DNA of 9,123 bases from Armatimonadota bacterium (GCA_014380985.1 JACMIU010000443.1:1-9123); one strand, 5' to 3'. Counted from the first letter of the stretch, positions 1-7,301 are shown. Notes: generated by a model not told the origin, from the sequence alone. Numbers and translations: made by a program.

Positions 1-1
1 C

Positions 2-244
2 CGCCCGTGGGACGGGGTAACGGTTTGGGACGGCGTGACCACGAACCCCGACGACTTCCCCGATTTTGACGACCTTGCCGCCGAGCAGATGGCGGGCATG
101 GCGGAGGGCTTTTTAGACGCGGACGCGGGGCGAGTGCGAGACGGGAAGTTGGTGATGCAGGAAATGCGTGAGCGACTCGCTCGCGGTGAGTTTAACCCGC
201 ATCCCCCGGCACAGAGCGGACGTGAGTATCGTAATGGCAAGTAG
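2..244 (+). CDS. antitoxin-like small protein, 5' end possibly outside window
   Basis: The frame is open from the first bases of the window to a TAG at 242-244. A GTG at 35 would give a 69-residue protein, but the frame upstream of it is also GC-rich at third positions and no convincing Shine-Dalgarno precedes the GTG, so the gene may start outside the window. The central segment (from GTG 35, about residues 28-50) reads DADAGRVRDGKLVMQEMRER. This resembles the C-terminal pattern of small antitoxins that partner ParE/RelE toxins (a short helix, then aGRv, then a helix ending in R-x-R-L). It overlaps the next gene, which looks ParE/RelE-like, by 11 bases; antitoxin-before-toxin order with overlap is the usual arrangement of type II modules. 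The role is inferred from motif and context. The DNA-binding part is not recognisable, and it could instead be an unrelated conserved small protein. Confidence 0.5.
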   Translation, partial: RPWDGVTVWDGVTTNPDDFPDFDDLAAEQMAGMAEGFLDADAGRVRDGKLVMQEMRERLARGEFNPHPPAQSGREYRNGK

Positions 245-713
245 CGCGGCGGAAAATAATGAGGAAGTGGTATCACCGTTCTCCTACACGACTACGCAAC
301 GCGCCGACTTTTGCCTTGCGGACGCACTGCGCTTTCTGTGCGGTTCGCCCGGTGGAGAAGAGTCGGCGGCGCGTTTCAACGACCGCTTTGATGAAGAACT
401 GGATGCGTTGTGTCAAACGGTTGCTGAGGAAATCGCGGAAACGGGGCGTTATCACAAGCGTATCGACGTTCCCGCTTCGGCGTACCATTCGCGCCCGACG
501 TACCGTCTTGATGTGCAGACCGTTAAGAAACGCGCCCGTCGAAGCGGTTCCGGCTTGTGGTATGTCTATTACACCATTGACGACGCGGACAAAGACGGCA
601 AGCCCGATACGATTACCGTGATTTCCATTTATGGTAGCCGTTCGCAACCGCTCGCCATCAACACGGGGCAGTTCGATTTACCGGATGACAACGAAGAGGA
701 AACGGGGCAATGA
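234..713 (+). CDS. ParE/RelE-like toxin-family protein
   Basis: This is a 159-residue protein from ATG 234. GTG codons at 222 and 168 are in frame but would deepen the overlap with the upstream gene. The pattern fits the RelE/ParE fold: an N-terminal strand (FSYTTTQRADF, residues 16-26), a helical pair carrying ARFNDRFDEELDAL (46-59), then R91 and the paired strands GLWYVYYTID (107-116) and TITVISIYGSR (126-136). At about 159 residues it is longer than the usual 90-110, with an extended insert between helices and strands and an acidic tail (DLPDDNEEETGQ). RelE members cleave mRNA at the ribosome and ParE members poison gyrase; neither activity can be assigned here. It overlaps the antitoxin-like gene by 11 bases and shares an ATGA with acpS, so translation of acpS may be coupled to it. 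It could be a domesticated member with no toxicity. Confidence 0.55.
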   Translation: MASSAAENNEEVVSPFSYTTTQRADFCLADALRFLCGSPGGEESAARFNDRFDEELDALCQTVAEEIAETGRYHKRIDVPASAYHSRPTYRLDVQTVKKRARRSGSGLWYVYYTIDDADKDGKPDTITVISIYGSRSQPLAINTGQFDLPDDNEEETGQ

Positions 714-1108
714 TTCCCGCCGTGCCGACCGGCGGGCGCGTGGTCGCTGTGGGCGTGGATATTGCCGACGTGGGGCGAATCCGCGCCGCGCTTGCCCGCG
801 ATGCCGAACGGTTCGCCCGGCGCGTTCTGACCACGCACGAGCGGGCGTACTGCTTCGGTCGCCCCGACCCCGCCCCCCACGTCGCCGCACGGTTCGCGGC
901 GAAGGAAGCGGTGATTAAGTGCCTCGGCGGCGGTTGCGGGTTGCGCGACGTGGAAGTCGTCCGCGCCCTGACTGGTTTTCCCTCGATTTCGCTGACCGGA
1001 CGCGCCGCCATTCGCGCCAATGGTTGCCGCGTCCTGATTTCCCTGTCGCACCTGCCCGACCTTGCCACGGCGTTCGCAGTGCTGATTGAAGCGGAACCGA
1101 TTCTATGA
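710..1108 (+). CDS. acpS: holo-[acyl-carrier-protein] synthase
   Basis: The 4'-phosphopantetheinyl transferase moves phosphopantetheine from CoA to the serine of apo-ACP, activating fatty acid synthesis in the cytosol. At 132 residues it is close to the family norm of about 120-130. Three hallmark blocks are visible: GVDIADVGRI (15-24) with the magnesium-binding Asp17; RFAAKEAVIKCLG (61-73) with Glu66 and Lys65; and ISLSHLPDLATAFAV (110-124), the conserved SLSH strand. A short N-terminal extension (MIPAVPTGGR) precedes the first strand; VVAVGVD would be the conventional beginning. The ATG lies inside the ATGA that stops the toxin-like gene, and its own stop overlaps prmC in the same way. No separate promoter is visible, so expression probably depends on the upstream operon promoter. 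Confidence 0.93.
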   Translation: MIPAVPTGGRVVAVGVDIADVGRIRAALARDAERFARRVLTTHERAYCFGRPDPAPHVAARFAAKEAVIKCLGGGCGLRDVEVVRALTGFPSISLTGRAAIRANGCRVLISLSHLPDLATAFAVLIEAEPIL

Positions 1109-1968
1109 CCCGCGCCGAAGCGTTGGCGAACGCGAGCGAACGTTTAGCCCGCGCCGGAATCGCGCCCGCCGACGCCCGCGCAGAAGCCGCGCTTCTCCTG
1201 CGATTCACGGCGAGCGTGTCCCGCGAAGAACTGTTTTTGCGCCCCGCCGCGCTCCTGTCCCTCACTGACGCCGGCCGATACGAAGCCGCCATCACGCGCC
1301 GCGAACGCCGCGAACCGCTCGCCTACATCCTCGGAACCCGCGAGTTCTACGGCTTGACGTTCGCCGTGACGCCGGATGTTCTCGTGCCACGCCCCGAAAC
1401 CGAAGGCGTTGTAGACGCGGTGTTGGGAACGCCGCGCCCTGCCCGCAGACCGTTTCGGGTGCTTGACCTTTGCGCCGGGTCGGGGGCGATTGCGGTTGCC
1501 GTGGCGGTTCACGCACCAACCGTGCAGGTGGTAGCCGCCGACATCAGCGAAGCCGCCCTTGCTATCGCACGGGCGAACGCGGCGCGTCACGGCATCGCCG
1601 ACCGCGTGACGTTTCTCGTGGGTGATTTGTTTGCACCGGTTCCGCCCGGTTCGCGCTTCGATTGCGTCGCCGCAAACCCGCCATATATCGCGCCCTCTGA
1701 AATAGAAACGCTCGAACCCGAAGTGCGCGACTACGAACCGCGTATCGCGCTCGGTGTCCATGCCGACGCGCTTTCGTTCTACCGGCGAATCGCGGCAGAG
1801 TCCGGCGCGTTTCTTGCGCCGGACGGGCGGGTCGTGGTCGAAGTCGGACAAAGGCAGGCGGATGACGTGTGCGAACTGTTCGTCCAAAACGGCTTCGCGG
1901 GCGTCGAAGTGTTTCCTGACCTGTCCGGGATTTTGCGGGTCGTTGTGGCGCACCGAAACGGCGCGTAA
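1105..1968 (+). CDS. prmC: peptide chain release factor N5-glutamine methyltransferase
   Basis: PrmC (HemK) methylates the glutamine of the GGQ motif in release factors RF1 and RF2, using S-adenosylmethionine, and so improves termination of translation. The 287-residue length is normal for the family. An N-terminal helical substrate-binding domain (1-80) carries the conserved RREPLAYILGTREFYG (68-83). The linker VPRPETE (94-100) follows, then the SAM-binding motif VLDLCAGSGAIAVAVA (119-134), the acidic strand end VVAADIS (142-148), and the catalytic NPPY (191-194), which binds the target glutamine. The following IAPSEIETLEPEVRDYEP stretch is also typical. The start overlaps the acpS stop by 4 bases. 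prmC usually follows prfA; pairing with acpS and a toxin-like gene is less common. TAA at 1966-1968 ends the operon, and no hairpin terminator is evident. Confidence 0.95.
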   Translation: MTRAEALANASERLARAGIAPADARAEAALLLRFTASVSREELFLRPAALLSLTDAGRYEAAITRRERREPLAYILGTREFYGLTFAVTPDVLVPRPETEGVVDAVLGTPRPARRPFRVLDLCAGSGAIAVAVAVHAPTVQVVAADISEAALAIARANAARHGIADRVTFLVGDLFAPVPPGSRFDCVAANPPYIAPSEIETLEPEVRDYEPRIALGVHADALSFYRRIAAESGAFLAPDGRVVVEVGQRQADDVCELFVQNGFAGVEVFPDLSGILRVVVAHRNGA

Positions 1969-1989
1969 CCGAAACGCGGGTTTTCACGT

Positions 1990-1995
1990 TATAAT
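1990..1995 (+). promoter_or_regulatory. candidate -10 element for the ankyrin-repeat gene
   Basis: A perfect TATAAT lies in the 73-base gap between prmC and the ankyrin-repeat gene. It would start transcription near 2002 and give a leader of about 40 bases. No good -35 hexamer stands 16-18 bases upstream, where the sequence is the end of prmC. The call therefore rests on the -10 match and the position alone. Confidence 0.4.
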
Positions 1996-2041
1996 GGCGT
2001 GGCAATCGTGCTACCCATATATCGGAAGTGGCGGAGAAACT

Positions 2042-4270
2042 ATGCGAAAATCATTCATCGTTGTTGTGGGCGGCTTGTGTGCCGTGGGGGTTTGTTTGGG
2101 GACGTACCTGCTTCCTGTGCGGGCGCGGCAAACCGCCAGCCCCGTTATCACCAACCCTACAACCGTTTACACGCCGGACACGAAGGCGAACCGCGATTTG
2201 CACGACGCGCTTTTGAAAGGCAATATCGCTAAGGCGAAAGCCGCATTGTCCGCCGGAGCCGACCCTGAAGCCGTGGTCGGTTACGATACTCTGAAAGAGC
2301 CGGGATCACCGCTGTTTTTCGTCGCCGCGTGGAGTAGCGATACGCCGAAAACCGCGTCCGCGATGGTGCGCCTCCTTGTCCCAAAGTTGAAAAACGTCAA
2401 CCTGCGCGATGAACGCACCGGGCTAACCGTGCTGATGGCGGCGGTGGAGACCGGCGATTTGCCGCTCGTCAAGTCGCTTGTGGAACGCGGCGCGGTCGTG
2501 GATGCCGTGACCGCGGCGACTGACGATGGTGGGCGTCCTTACGGCAAGGAAACCGCGTTCTATCAAGCCGTGACCCGGCTTGGCGACCACGGCGACGACC
2601 CGGAACCCATCGCTGTCTATCTGCTGGAGCGCGGCGCGAACGTCAACCATCAATGTGCGGACGGTTCCACGGCTTTGATGCGGGCGGCGCAACATCAGAA
2701 AACGAACACAGTGCGGTTGCTGTTGTCTAAAGGAGCGAACCCATCGCTACGCGACCGAATGGATTTCACCGCACTACGTTGGGCGGGTGTACGCGGCGCG
2801 GATGATGTAGTTGCCCTGCTCCGAGACCGCACCGAAACCAACCTTTGGGAAGCGGCGACGCTCGGCAATGCGAAGCGGGTGGAGGCACTCCTAAAAGCGG
2901 GCGCGAACCCCAACGAGCCGCGCCCGGTACCTGCGACGTTGGCAAGCCAAACGGAACTAACCCTGCACGTTGGCGATACGCCGCTCGCTTGCGCCGCAAA
3001 GTCCGACGATGCGGCGACCGTGAAAGCCCTGTTAGCGGCAGGCGCGAACGCTTCCTACGCCCATCCGCGCACCGGCAAAACCGCCTTACACACGGCGGCG
3101 ACCTACGGCTCGAACGCCTTGATTCCGCTTCTCTTGGCGGCGGGCGCGGACATAGACACCGACGCCGTGACACTCGATGCGAACAATAAACCATCCGATT
3201 ATCGGCACACGCAAACGCCGCTGGTATGCGCCGTGGAAGTAGCGAACGCCGAAACCGTTAGGCTGCTACTTAAGAGCGGCGTGGTGGGGTCGAAACACGA
3301 TCAAGTGAACGTAGCGTTTGTGCAGTTGATGCGAAGCGGTTTAGGGCGTGAACCGAGCCGCCCCCACGAACAACGCGCCGATCGCGTTCCAGATGACGAT
3401 AAATTGCTCGAAGCGCAAGCCGATATTCTGGAAAGCCTGTTGAAGGCGGGCGCGGACATCGAAAAGACTGGCGCGGTAGTGCTTGCCGTGGAAGCAGGTC
3501 AACCCGGTGTACTTGCCGACTTGTTACAACACGGGGCGTCGCCGAACGCACACCGGACAGGGCTAAGTGATGCCGACGAAACCGCGCTTATCGCGGCGAT
3601 CCGGGAAATCGCGCAGATTGGCGGCGAAAAGGAAATGACCAAGAACGGCACGATGGAAAGTTTCCCCGAAGACGATTTCAGCGAAGCGGAAGACACGGCG
3701 GATCAATGTTTGGCAATTCTGCTCAAAGCAGGCGCGAACGTGAGCGAGGCAGCGCACGAATCGGGTTTGACGCCTCTTATGGTGGCGGCGGATTACGCTA
3801 TGCCAGCGGTTATCGCCGATTTAATAAAGCGCGGAGCGAACATCAACGCCGCCGATTCGGAGGGACGCACCGCCCTACTGCGCGTCGCCAATGCGGGCGA
3901 GGACGTTTCTACGCTACGCTGGCTACTCAAAAACGGTGCAAAAATAAACCACGCCGACAAAGAAGGCTATACCGCACTGATGCTCGCCATTGACAACGGC
4001 GACAATGTCGCATGGGAAACATACCGCAAAGAAAACGCCGCAGATATAGCCGACGAGCGCAAACACATGAGAACTGTTCACGGTTCCGAAGGGAACGAAC
4101 CGACGCGCCCGAACGACACCGGGCATCCCAAACTGGTGGCGGCGTTGCTACAATCGGGCGCGGACAAAACGATTGTGGCGAAAGACGGGCAAACCGCGTT
4201 ATCGCTGGCTAAGCGCAACGGGTTCAAGTCGGTAATCGCCTTGCTGACCGCGCCGTCCCCCAAACGTTGA
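2042..4270 (+). CDS. exported ankyrin-repeat protein
   Basis: ATG 2042 gives 742 residues. A GGAG at 2033-2036 sits 5 bases upstream, and the protein then opens with a typical export sequence (MRKSF, hydrophobic 5-24, possible cleavage after VRA at 28), so this start is preferred although the frame is open further upstream. The mature part is a long array of about 16 ankyrin units with the usual TALxxAaxxG...LLxxGAdxn signature. The clear ones are at about 208-237, 266-293, 311-340, 345-374, 391-420, 509-570 (interrupted by an acidic insert near 530-560), 575-605, 608-637 and 696-740. Less regular inserts lie near 290-310 and 425-465. Ankyrin arrays bind other proteins; no catalytic domain is visible. 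The signal or anchor suggests a periplasmic or membrane-tethered scaffold. The partner is unknown, and the next gene may be transcribed separately. Confidence 0.85.
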   Translation: MRKSFIVVVGGLCAVGVCLGTYLLPVRARQTASPVITNPTTVYTPDTKANRDLHDALLKGNIAKAKAALSAGADPEAVVGYDTLKEPGSPLFFVAAWSSDTPKTASAMVRLLVPKLKNVNLRDERTGLTVLMAAVETGDLPLVKSLVERGAVVDAVTAATDDGGRPYGKETAFYQAVTRLGDHGDDPEPIAVYLLERGANVNHQCADGSTALMRAAQHQKTNTVRLLLSKGANPSLRDRMDFTALRWAGVRGADDVVALLRDRTETNLWEAATLGNAKRVEALLKAGANPNEPRPVPATLASQTELTLHVGDTPLACAAKSDDAATVKALLAAGANASYAHPRTGKTALHTAATYGSNALIPLLLAAGADIDTDAVTLDANNKPSDYRHTQTPLVCAVEVANAETVRLLLKSGVVGSKHDQVNVAFVQLMRSGLGREPSRPHEQRADRVPDDDKLLEAQADILESLLKAGADIEKTGAVVLAVEAGQPGVLADLLQHGASPNAHRTGLSDADETALIAAIREIAQIGGEKEMTKNGTMESFPEDDFSEAEDTADQCLAILLKAGANVSEAAHESGLTPLMVAADYAMPAVIADLIKRGANINAADSEGRTALLRVANAGEDVSTLRWLLKNGAKINHADKEGYTALMLAIDNGDNVAWETYRKENAADIADERKHMRTVHGSEGNEPTRPNDTGHPKLVAALLQSGADKTIVAKDGQTALSLAKRNGFKSVIALLTAPSPKR

Positions 4271-4286
4271 GTAGCGATAGGCGCGG

Positions 4287-4292
4287 TAGAAT
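4287..4292 (+). promoter_or_regulatory. candidate -10 element giving a leaderless transcript
   Basis: TAGAAT (5 of 6 to consensus) ends 6 bases before the GTG start at 4299, so transcription would begin at or next to the start codon. No Shine-Dalgarno is visible before the GTG. The -35 region is weak; the nearest TTGA-like element (4267-4272) is only 14 bases upstream. Confidence 0.35.
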
Positions 4293-4298
4293 AGAAGC

Positions 4299-5486
4299 GT
4301 GAATGTTCCCGTTATCCCTGCCCGGCAGACCCGCACCACCAGTGGCGAAGCGTCGCCGACCGTGCTACTGCGCGGCAACACGGCGTCGGGAACGCGCCCA
4401 GTGTTTGCCCGCGCCGCGAAACTCACGCAGGACGCGCAAACCGGTCGCTCGACCCTGTCGCCCGAACTCCTCGACATCGCGGCGCGGCAGGCGAAGCGCG
4501 AAGAGCCGGTAGAAATCGTGCTGATCACCGCCGACGCGCACCATTCCCTGCTGATGCCGATGCCCGAAGGCTTGATTTTAGCCGCCGTGGTTGCCGAATG
4601 GGAAACCGACCCGCGCTTTTTCCTGCCGCCCGATTTGACCGTGGTCGCCGGTGTTGGCGGGGCGCGGGACGCCGTTCCCGAAGGCGAGTGGGTGATTGTA
4701 GACCCCGTGCGCCTTCGCGTCACGGTCGCGCCCGACGCGGGCGCGATTGGTCGCCTTCAGCACAAAGCGCGTCCGCGCTACCGCCTCGGCTACGCGCAAG
4801 CCGTGGCGCACACGCTTTCCGGTGTCGCCGTGCCGGTATGGGCGCGGATATTCACCCTAGATGATTTGCGCGAAGCCGCCGAAAACGGCGCGGACGGCTT
4901 CGTGATTGACGGACCCGGCGACTTTTTGCCGTGGGATGTGCCGGAGAACGAACCAGAAGGCGCGGCGTTCGCACGGCTTCTGCCGGTCGCCGAGGAAGCC
5001 GGGGGCGGCGATGTCGCGCTACTCGCCGCGCTGGACGCCGTTGATGCCGCGTCGCTGGTGCGCCTCGCCGCGCTGTGCCGTTTGCACCTGTTGCTGTCCG
5101 CCGATTCGCTTCCCCTGCCGCCGCTCGAACTCCGCGCCGAACTTGTGGCTATCGCGGACGATGAGTCTGACGCCGGACGCCTGACCGGTGTGCCGGTTCT
5201 CGTCGGACTCCTGCCGTCCGCGCCCCGCGCCGATCTTGACGCCGACCCCGACGAGTGGCGCGGCTTTAACGAAACCGCGTTTATCCCGTTCGACAACGCC
5301 GAGATTATCGCACTGACGCTTTCCGATATTCTCACCGTGCCGCCCCTGCGGGCGTTTGTTTCCACGGAAAACGCGGAAGAACTCGCCGAAATCATCGCCG
5401 CCACCGTGTTCGCCGGTTTGCGCGGCGTGGTCGTGTCGCCGGGGAACGTGGTCGCCGCGAAGGAGATTATCGCGGCGCAGGTATGA
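4299..5486 (+). CDS. enzyme I-like (PEP-utilising) protein, degenerate
   Basis: This is a 395-residue protein starting with GTG 4299. Its order of motifs follows the PTS enzyme I / PEP-utilising family. TVVAGVGGARDAVPEGEWVI then VDP (114-136) resembles the end of the phosphohistidine swivel domain (PAVVGV...G..vivD). VPVWARIFTLDDLREAAENG then ADGFVID (178-204) resembles the barrel segment that in enzyme I reads ...Ni.s..d...A...GAdGigLlRtE. The last segment, GVVVSPGNVVAAKEIIAAQ (376-394), resembles the enzyme I C-terminus (LSvsP..vp.vK..I). The catalytic marks are not visible: there is no TSHaAI active-site histidine before residue 114, and no LRTE arginine/glutamate after residue 204. It is also shorter than the usual 550-580 residues. 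I infer a non-catalytic or altered relative. There is no signal peptide. Its stop lies 3 bases from that of the convergent propeller gene. Confidence 0.45.
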   Translation: MNVPVIPARQTRTTSGEASPTVLLRGNTASGTRPVFARAAKLTQDAQTGRSTLSPELLDIAARQAKREEPVEIVLITADAHHSLLMPMPEGLILAAVVAEWETDPRFFLPPDLTVVAGVGGARDAVPEGEWVIVDPVRLRVTVAPDAGAIGRLQHKARPRYRLGYAQAVAHTLSGVAVPVWARIFTLDDLREAAENGADGFVIDGPGDFLPWDVPENEPEGAAFARLLPVAEEAGGGDVALLAALDAVDAASLVRLAALCRLHLLLSADSLPLPPLELRAELVAIADDESDAGRLTGVPVLVGLLPSAPRADLDADPDEWRGFNETAFIPFDNAEIIALTLSDILTVPPLRAFVSTENAEELAEIIAATVFAGLRGVVVSPGNVVAAKEIIAAQV

Positions 5487-5489
5487 CCA

Positions 5490-6260
5490 TTATATTTTCA
5501 GGACGCGAAGAAGCGGCGTCATGTCAAACTCGTACACGGCGCGTTCCTTGCGCTGGATTTGGAACAATCGCCGGGTCGCCGCGTCCACGGCAAGCCCCTG
5601 CCCCTCGCACGGCGACGCCACAATCTGCACCGTCTCTAAGACGCTTCCCGCGTCCGGCAGACGAAAGACGTAAAACTCCGGCGCGTGATGCGTGGTGACG
5701 TACAGGAGGTTGCCGGGTCCCCAAACGCCGCCCGACGCGGTCATGCCGTCCCACCGCTCGGTGACTAAGGCGGACGGAAACGAATACGCGCCGCGCTTCC
5801 TAAAATCGCGGTCGTAGCGCACGAGGGTGGTCATCGTGTTCGGCTTGCCCGGTTCGCCGCCCTTGCCGTTGTAGTGCCCGAAGCAAATCCACCACGAATC
5901 GTCGTGCCAGTCAATCCAAACCATCGAACCGGCATCCATGCCGAAACTGTGGCTTCCCGTGTGGCGCAGGGTATCGGCGTCGTACATCTCGACCGAACTG
6001 ACCATCGGCGTTTCGGGAAAGTTAGAATGAGAGCAGTACAGTTTGCCGTTTCTTGCCATGCCACCGTCCATGTGAATCAGCGGCGTGCGATTATCGGCGC
6101 GAAAAGCGGCGACCTTCTTGCCGGAACCACGCACATACTTGCCGATAGCGGTGTTGTTGATGGCATAGAAATACCGTTTGTCCGCGGCGACGCCTTGAAT
6201 CGCTTCCTCGGCGGCGTATTTGCCGACTAATGGCAGGGCTGGCAAAATGTCTGCTCTCAT
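5490..6260 (-). CDS. beta-propeller-like conserved protein
   Basis: This 256-residue protein is the second gene of the minus-strand unit, starting 13 bases after the pilin-like stop; upstream there is only a weak purine run (AAGAAAG). Repeated short strand blocks with aromatic and Gly/Asp turns suggest a propeller: YFYAINNTAIGKYVRGSGKK (30-49), GMARNGKLYCSHSNFP (67-82), SSVEMYDADTLRHTGSHSFG (88-107), WIDWHDDSWWICFGHYNG (115-132), SGGVWGPGNLLYVTTHHAPE (176-195) and GQGLAVDAATRRLFQIQR (220-237). The HDDSWWICFGHY and HHAPEFYVFRLPDAGS segments look like signatures of a conserved family that I recognise only as uncharacterised. No signal peptide is visible at the chosen start, which is odd beside an envelope-type gene. 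A binding or hydrolytic role is possible, but no catalytic motif can be named. Confidence 0.65.
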   Translation of the reverse strand: MRADILPALPLVGKYAAEEAIQGVAADKRYFYAINNTAIGKYVRGSGKKVAAFRADNRTPLIHMDGGMARNGKLYCSHSNFPETPMVSSVEMYDADTLRHTGSHSFGMDAGSMVWIDWHDDSWWICFGHYNGKGGEPGKPNTMTTLVRYDRDFRKRGAYSFPSALVTERWDGMTASGGVWGPGNLLYVTTHHAPEFYVFRLPDAGSVLETVQIVASPCEGQGLAVDAATRRLFQIQRKERAVYEFDMTPLLRVLKI

Positions 6261-6273
6261 TCGTTGTTCTTTC

Positions 6274-7194
6274 TTACGGGTACTTCACTTCTTGCAGTTG
6301 CGGATTCCACAGGTCTTTCGTACCGGAGCCGCACGAGAAGTTGTCGCGGTTCGGCACACAAACCTGCGTCCACACATCAGGGTTGACAATGGCAAAGTCG
6401 GCGTGAATCGCTGTTGTCCACGTCGCGCCCGGCTTCATCGCCTTGACGTGACCATCGGCGAACAGGAAGTTCGCCACGGTGCGCCCCGAATGCAGTCCGA
6501 CTGGAAAGCCAATCGTGTAAGGAGTCCGTGAGGAAACGCCCATCGTGCGCCGGTGAAGCGGTGCGCCGTTGCGGTTCGTGCCGCCCGCCGTGGTCGAAAG
6601 GGTACGCTGGGTTCCTTCGTAGAGCAGAATCAGGCTTGTGGTTTCGGGCGTCGCGGAAGTCGAGATACCAGTCGCGTAGCCATCGGGTTGCTGGGGTGTC
6701 GGCACGGCGACGTTGGTGACAAACGTGCCGGGGTGATACTGCCGCAAATAATCGTTCATGATAAACGAACGCTGGGCGTCCAGCGGCGGCGTGTTAGTTC
6801 CGGTGTAATCTTCCGCCGAGGGGCAGGAGTACATATTGTTTTTTGCCGAGCGTCGGTCGTTGGACTTGACATACGGATAAATACCGCCGTTCGAGCCGTC
6901 GGCGTTGCCTTGAATCCAACCGGTCGCGGGACCCGAACTGGTGCTAATCAGTGCCGTGCCGCCACCGGGGCAGGGAAACAGGTCGTCGAAGTCTACCGCA
7001 TACATTTGGAACGCAATACCGAGTTGGCGCAGGTTCGACCCGCAGGTAGTTTTGTACGATGATTCGCGGGCTTGTGCGAACACCGGAAATAGTATCGCGG
7101 CGAGAATGGCGATAATAGCGATAACGACTAACAGTTCGATGAGGGTGAACCCCATTCGGGAACAAGATGGTTTTGCAGAAGGAATACGGGACAT
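6274..7194 (-). CDS. DUF1559 prepilin-like (type II pseudopilin-like) protein
   Basis: ATG 7194 gives 306 residues with AAAGG about 12 bases upstream; the frame is open beyond it, but this start yields a normal short prepilin leader. The N-terminus is a class III signal: basic leader 1-15, then G15-FTLIEL with Glu20, followed by the hydrophobic helix LLVVIAIIAILAAILFPVFA (21-40). A prepilin peptidase would cut after Gly15 and methylate Phe16. After QARESSYKTTCGSNLRQLG (41-59) comes the long globular part. The C-terminal family motif is present as His235 ... FADGHVK (245-251), with 11 residues between His and Asp-Gly instead of the usual 9. Such proteins are numerous in Armatimonadota and Planctomycetes and are thought to be pilin- or secretion-related; the exact role is unknown. 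It leads a two-gene unit with the propeller-like protein. Confidence 0.9.
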   Translation of the reverse strand: MSRIPSAKPSCSRMGFTLIELLVVIAIIAILAAILFPVFAQARESSYKTTCGSNLRQLGIAFQMYAVDFDDLFPCPGGGTALISTSSGPATGWIQGNADGSNGGIYPYVKSNDRRSAKNNMYSCPSAEDYTGTNTPPLDAQRSFIMNDYLRQYHPGTFVTNVAVPTPQQPDGYATGISTSATPETTSLILLYEGTQRTLSTTAGGTNRNGAPLHRRTMGVSSRTPYTIGFPVGLHSGRTVANFLFADGHVKAMKPGATWTTAIHADFAIVNPDVWTQVCVPNRDNFSCGSGTKDLWNPQLQEVKYP

Positions 7195-7286
7195 AACGGC
7201 TTTGCCTTTCGTTGTCAGACACCAAGCGCGGCAGACAAAAACCGATTCGGGAAACGGTTCACGCCGCGTTCGCACGATTCTTCTGT

Positions 7287-7292
7287 AGAATA
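7287..7292 (-). promoter_or_regulatory. candidate -10 element of the pilin-like/propeller unit
   Basis: Read on the minus strand this is TATTCT (4 of 6 to consensus). The last of the four 11-bp repeats ends 9 bases upstream of it, where a -35 would normally be, and no -35 hexamer is visible. That is the geometry of activator-dependent Pho-type promoters, in which the operator replaces the -35. Transcription would start near 7280, leaving a leader of about 86 bases before ATG 7194. Confidence 0.35.
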
Positions 7293-7301
7293 CCGGTTGT
7301 T

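Noticed and set aside
1144..1953. 269-codon minus-strand open frame antisense to prmC
   Set aside because: It lies wholly inside prmC, which carries all family motifs. The antisense frame is a by-product of high GC content and its product has no recognisable domain.
1754..2041. In-frame upstream extension of the ankyrin-repeat protein
   Set aside because: It would overlap prmC by over 200 bases and bury the signal sequence. ATG 2042 has a GGAG 5 bases upstream and begins a proper export signal.
4790..5404. 204-codon minus-strand open frame, rich in Ser, Ala and Arg
   Set aside because: It is a shadow of the enzyme I-like gene, with composition typical of antisense reading of GC-rich coding DNA.
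6553..7062. 169-codon plus-strand open frame antisense to the prepilin-like gene
   Set aside because: The opposite strand encodes a clear DUF1559 protein across this stretch; no motif was seen in the plus-strand product.
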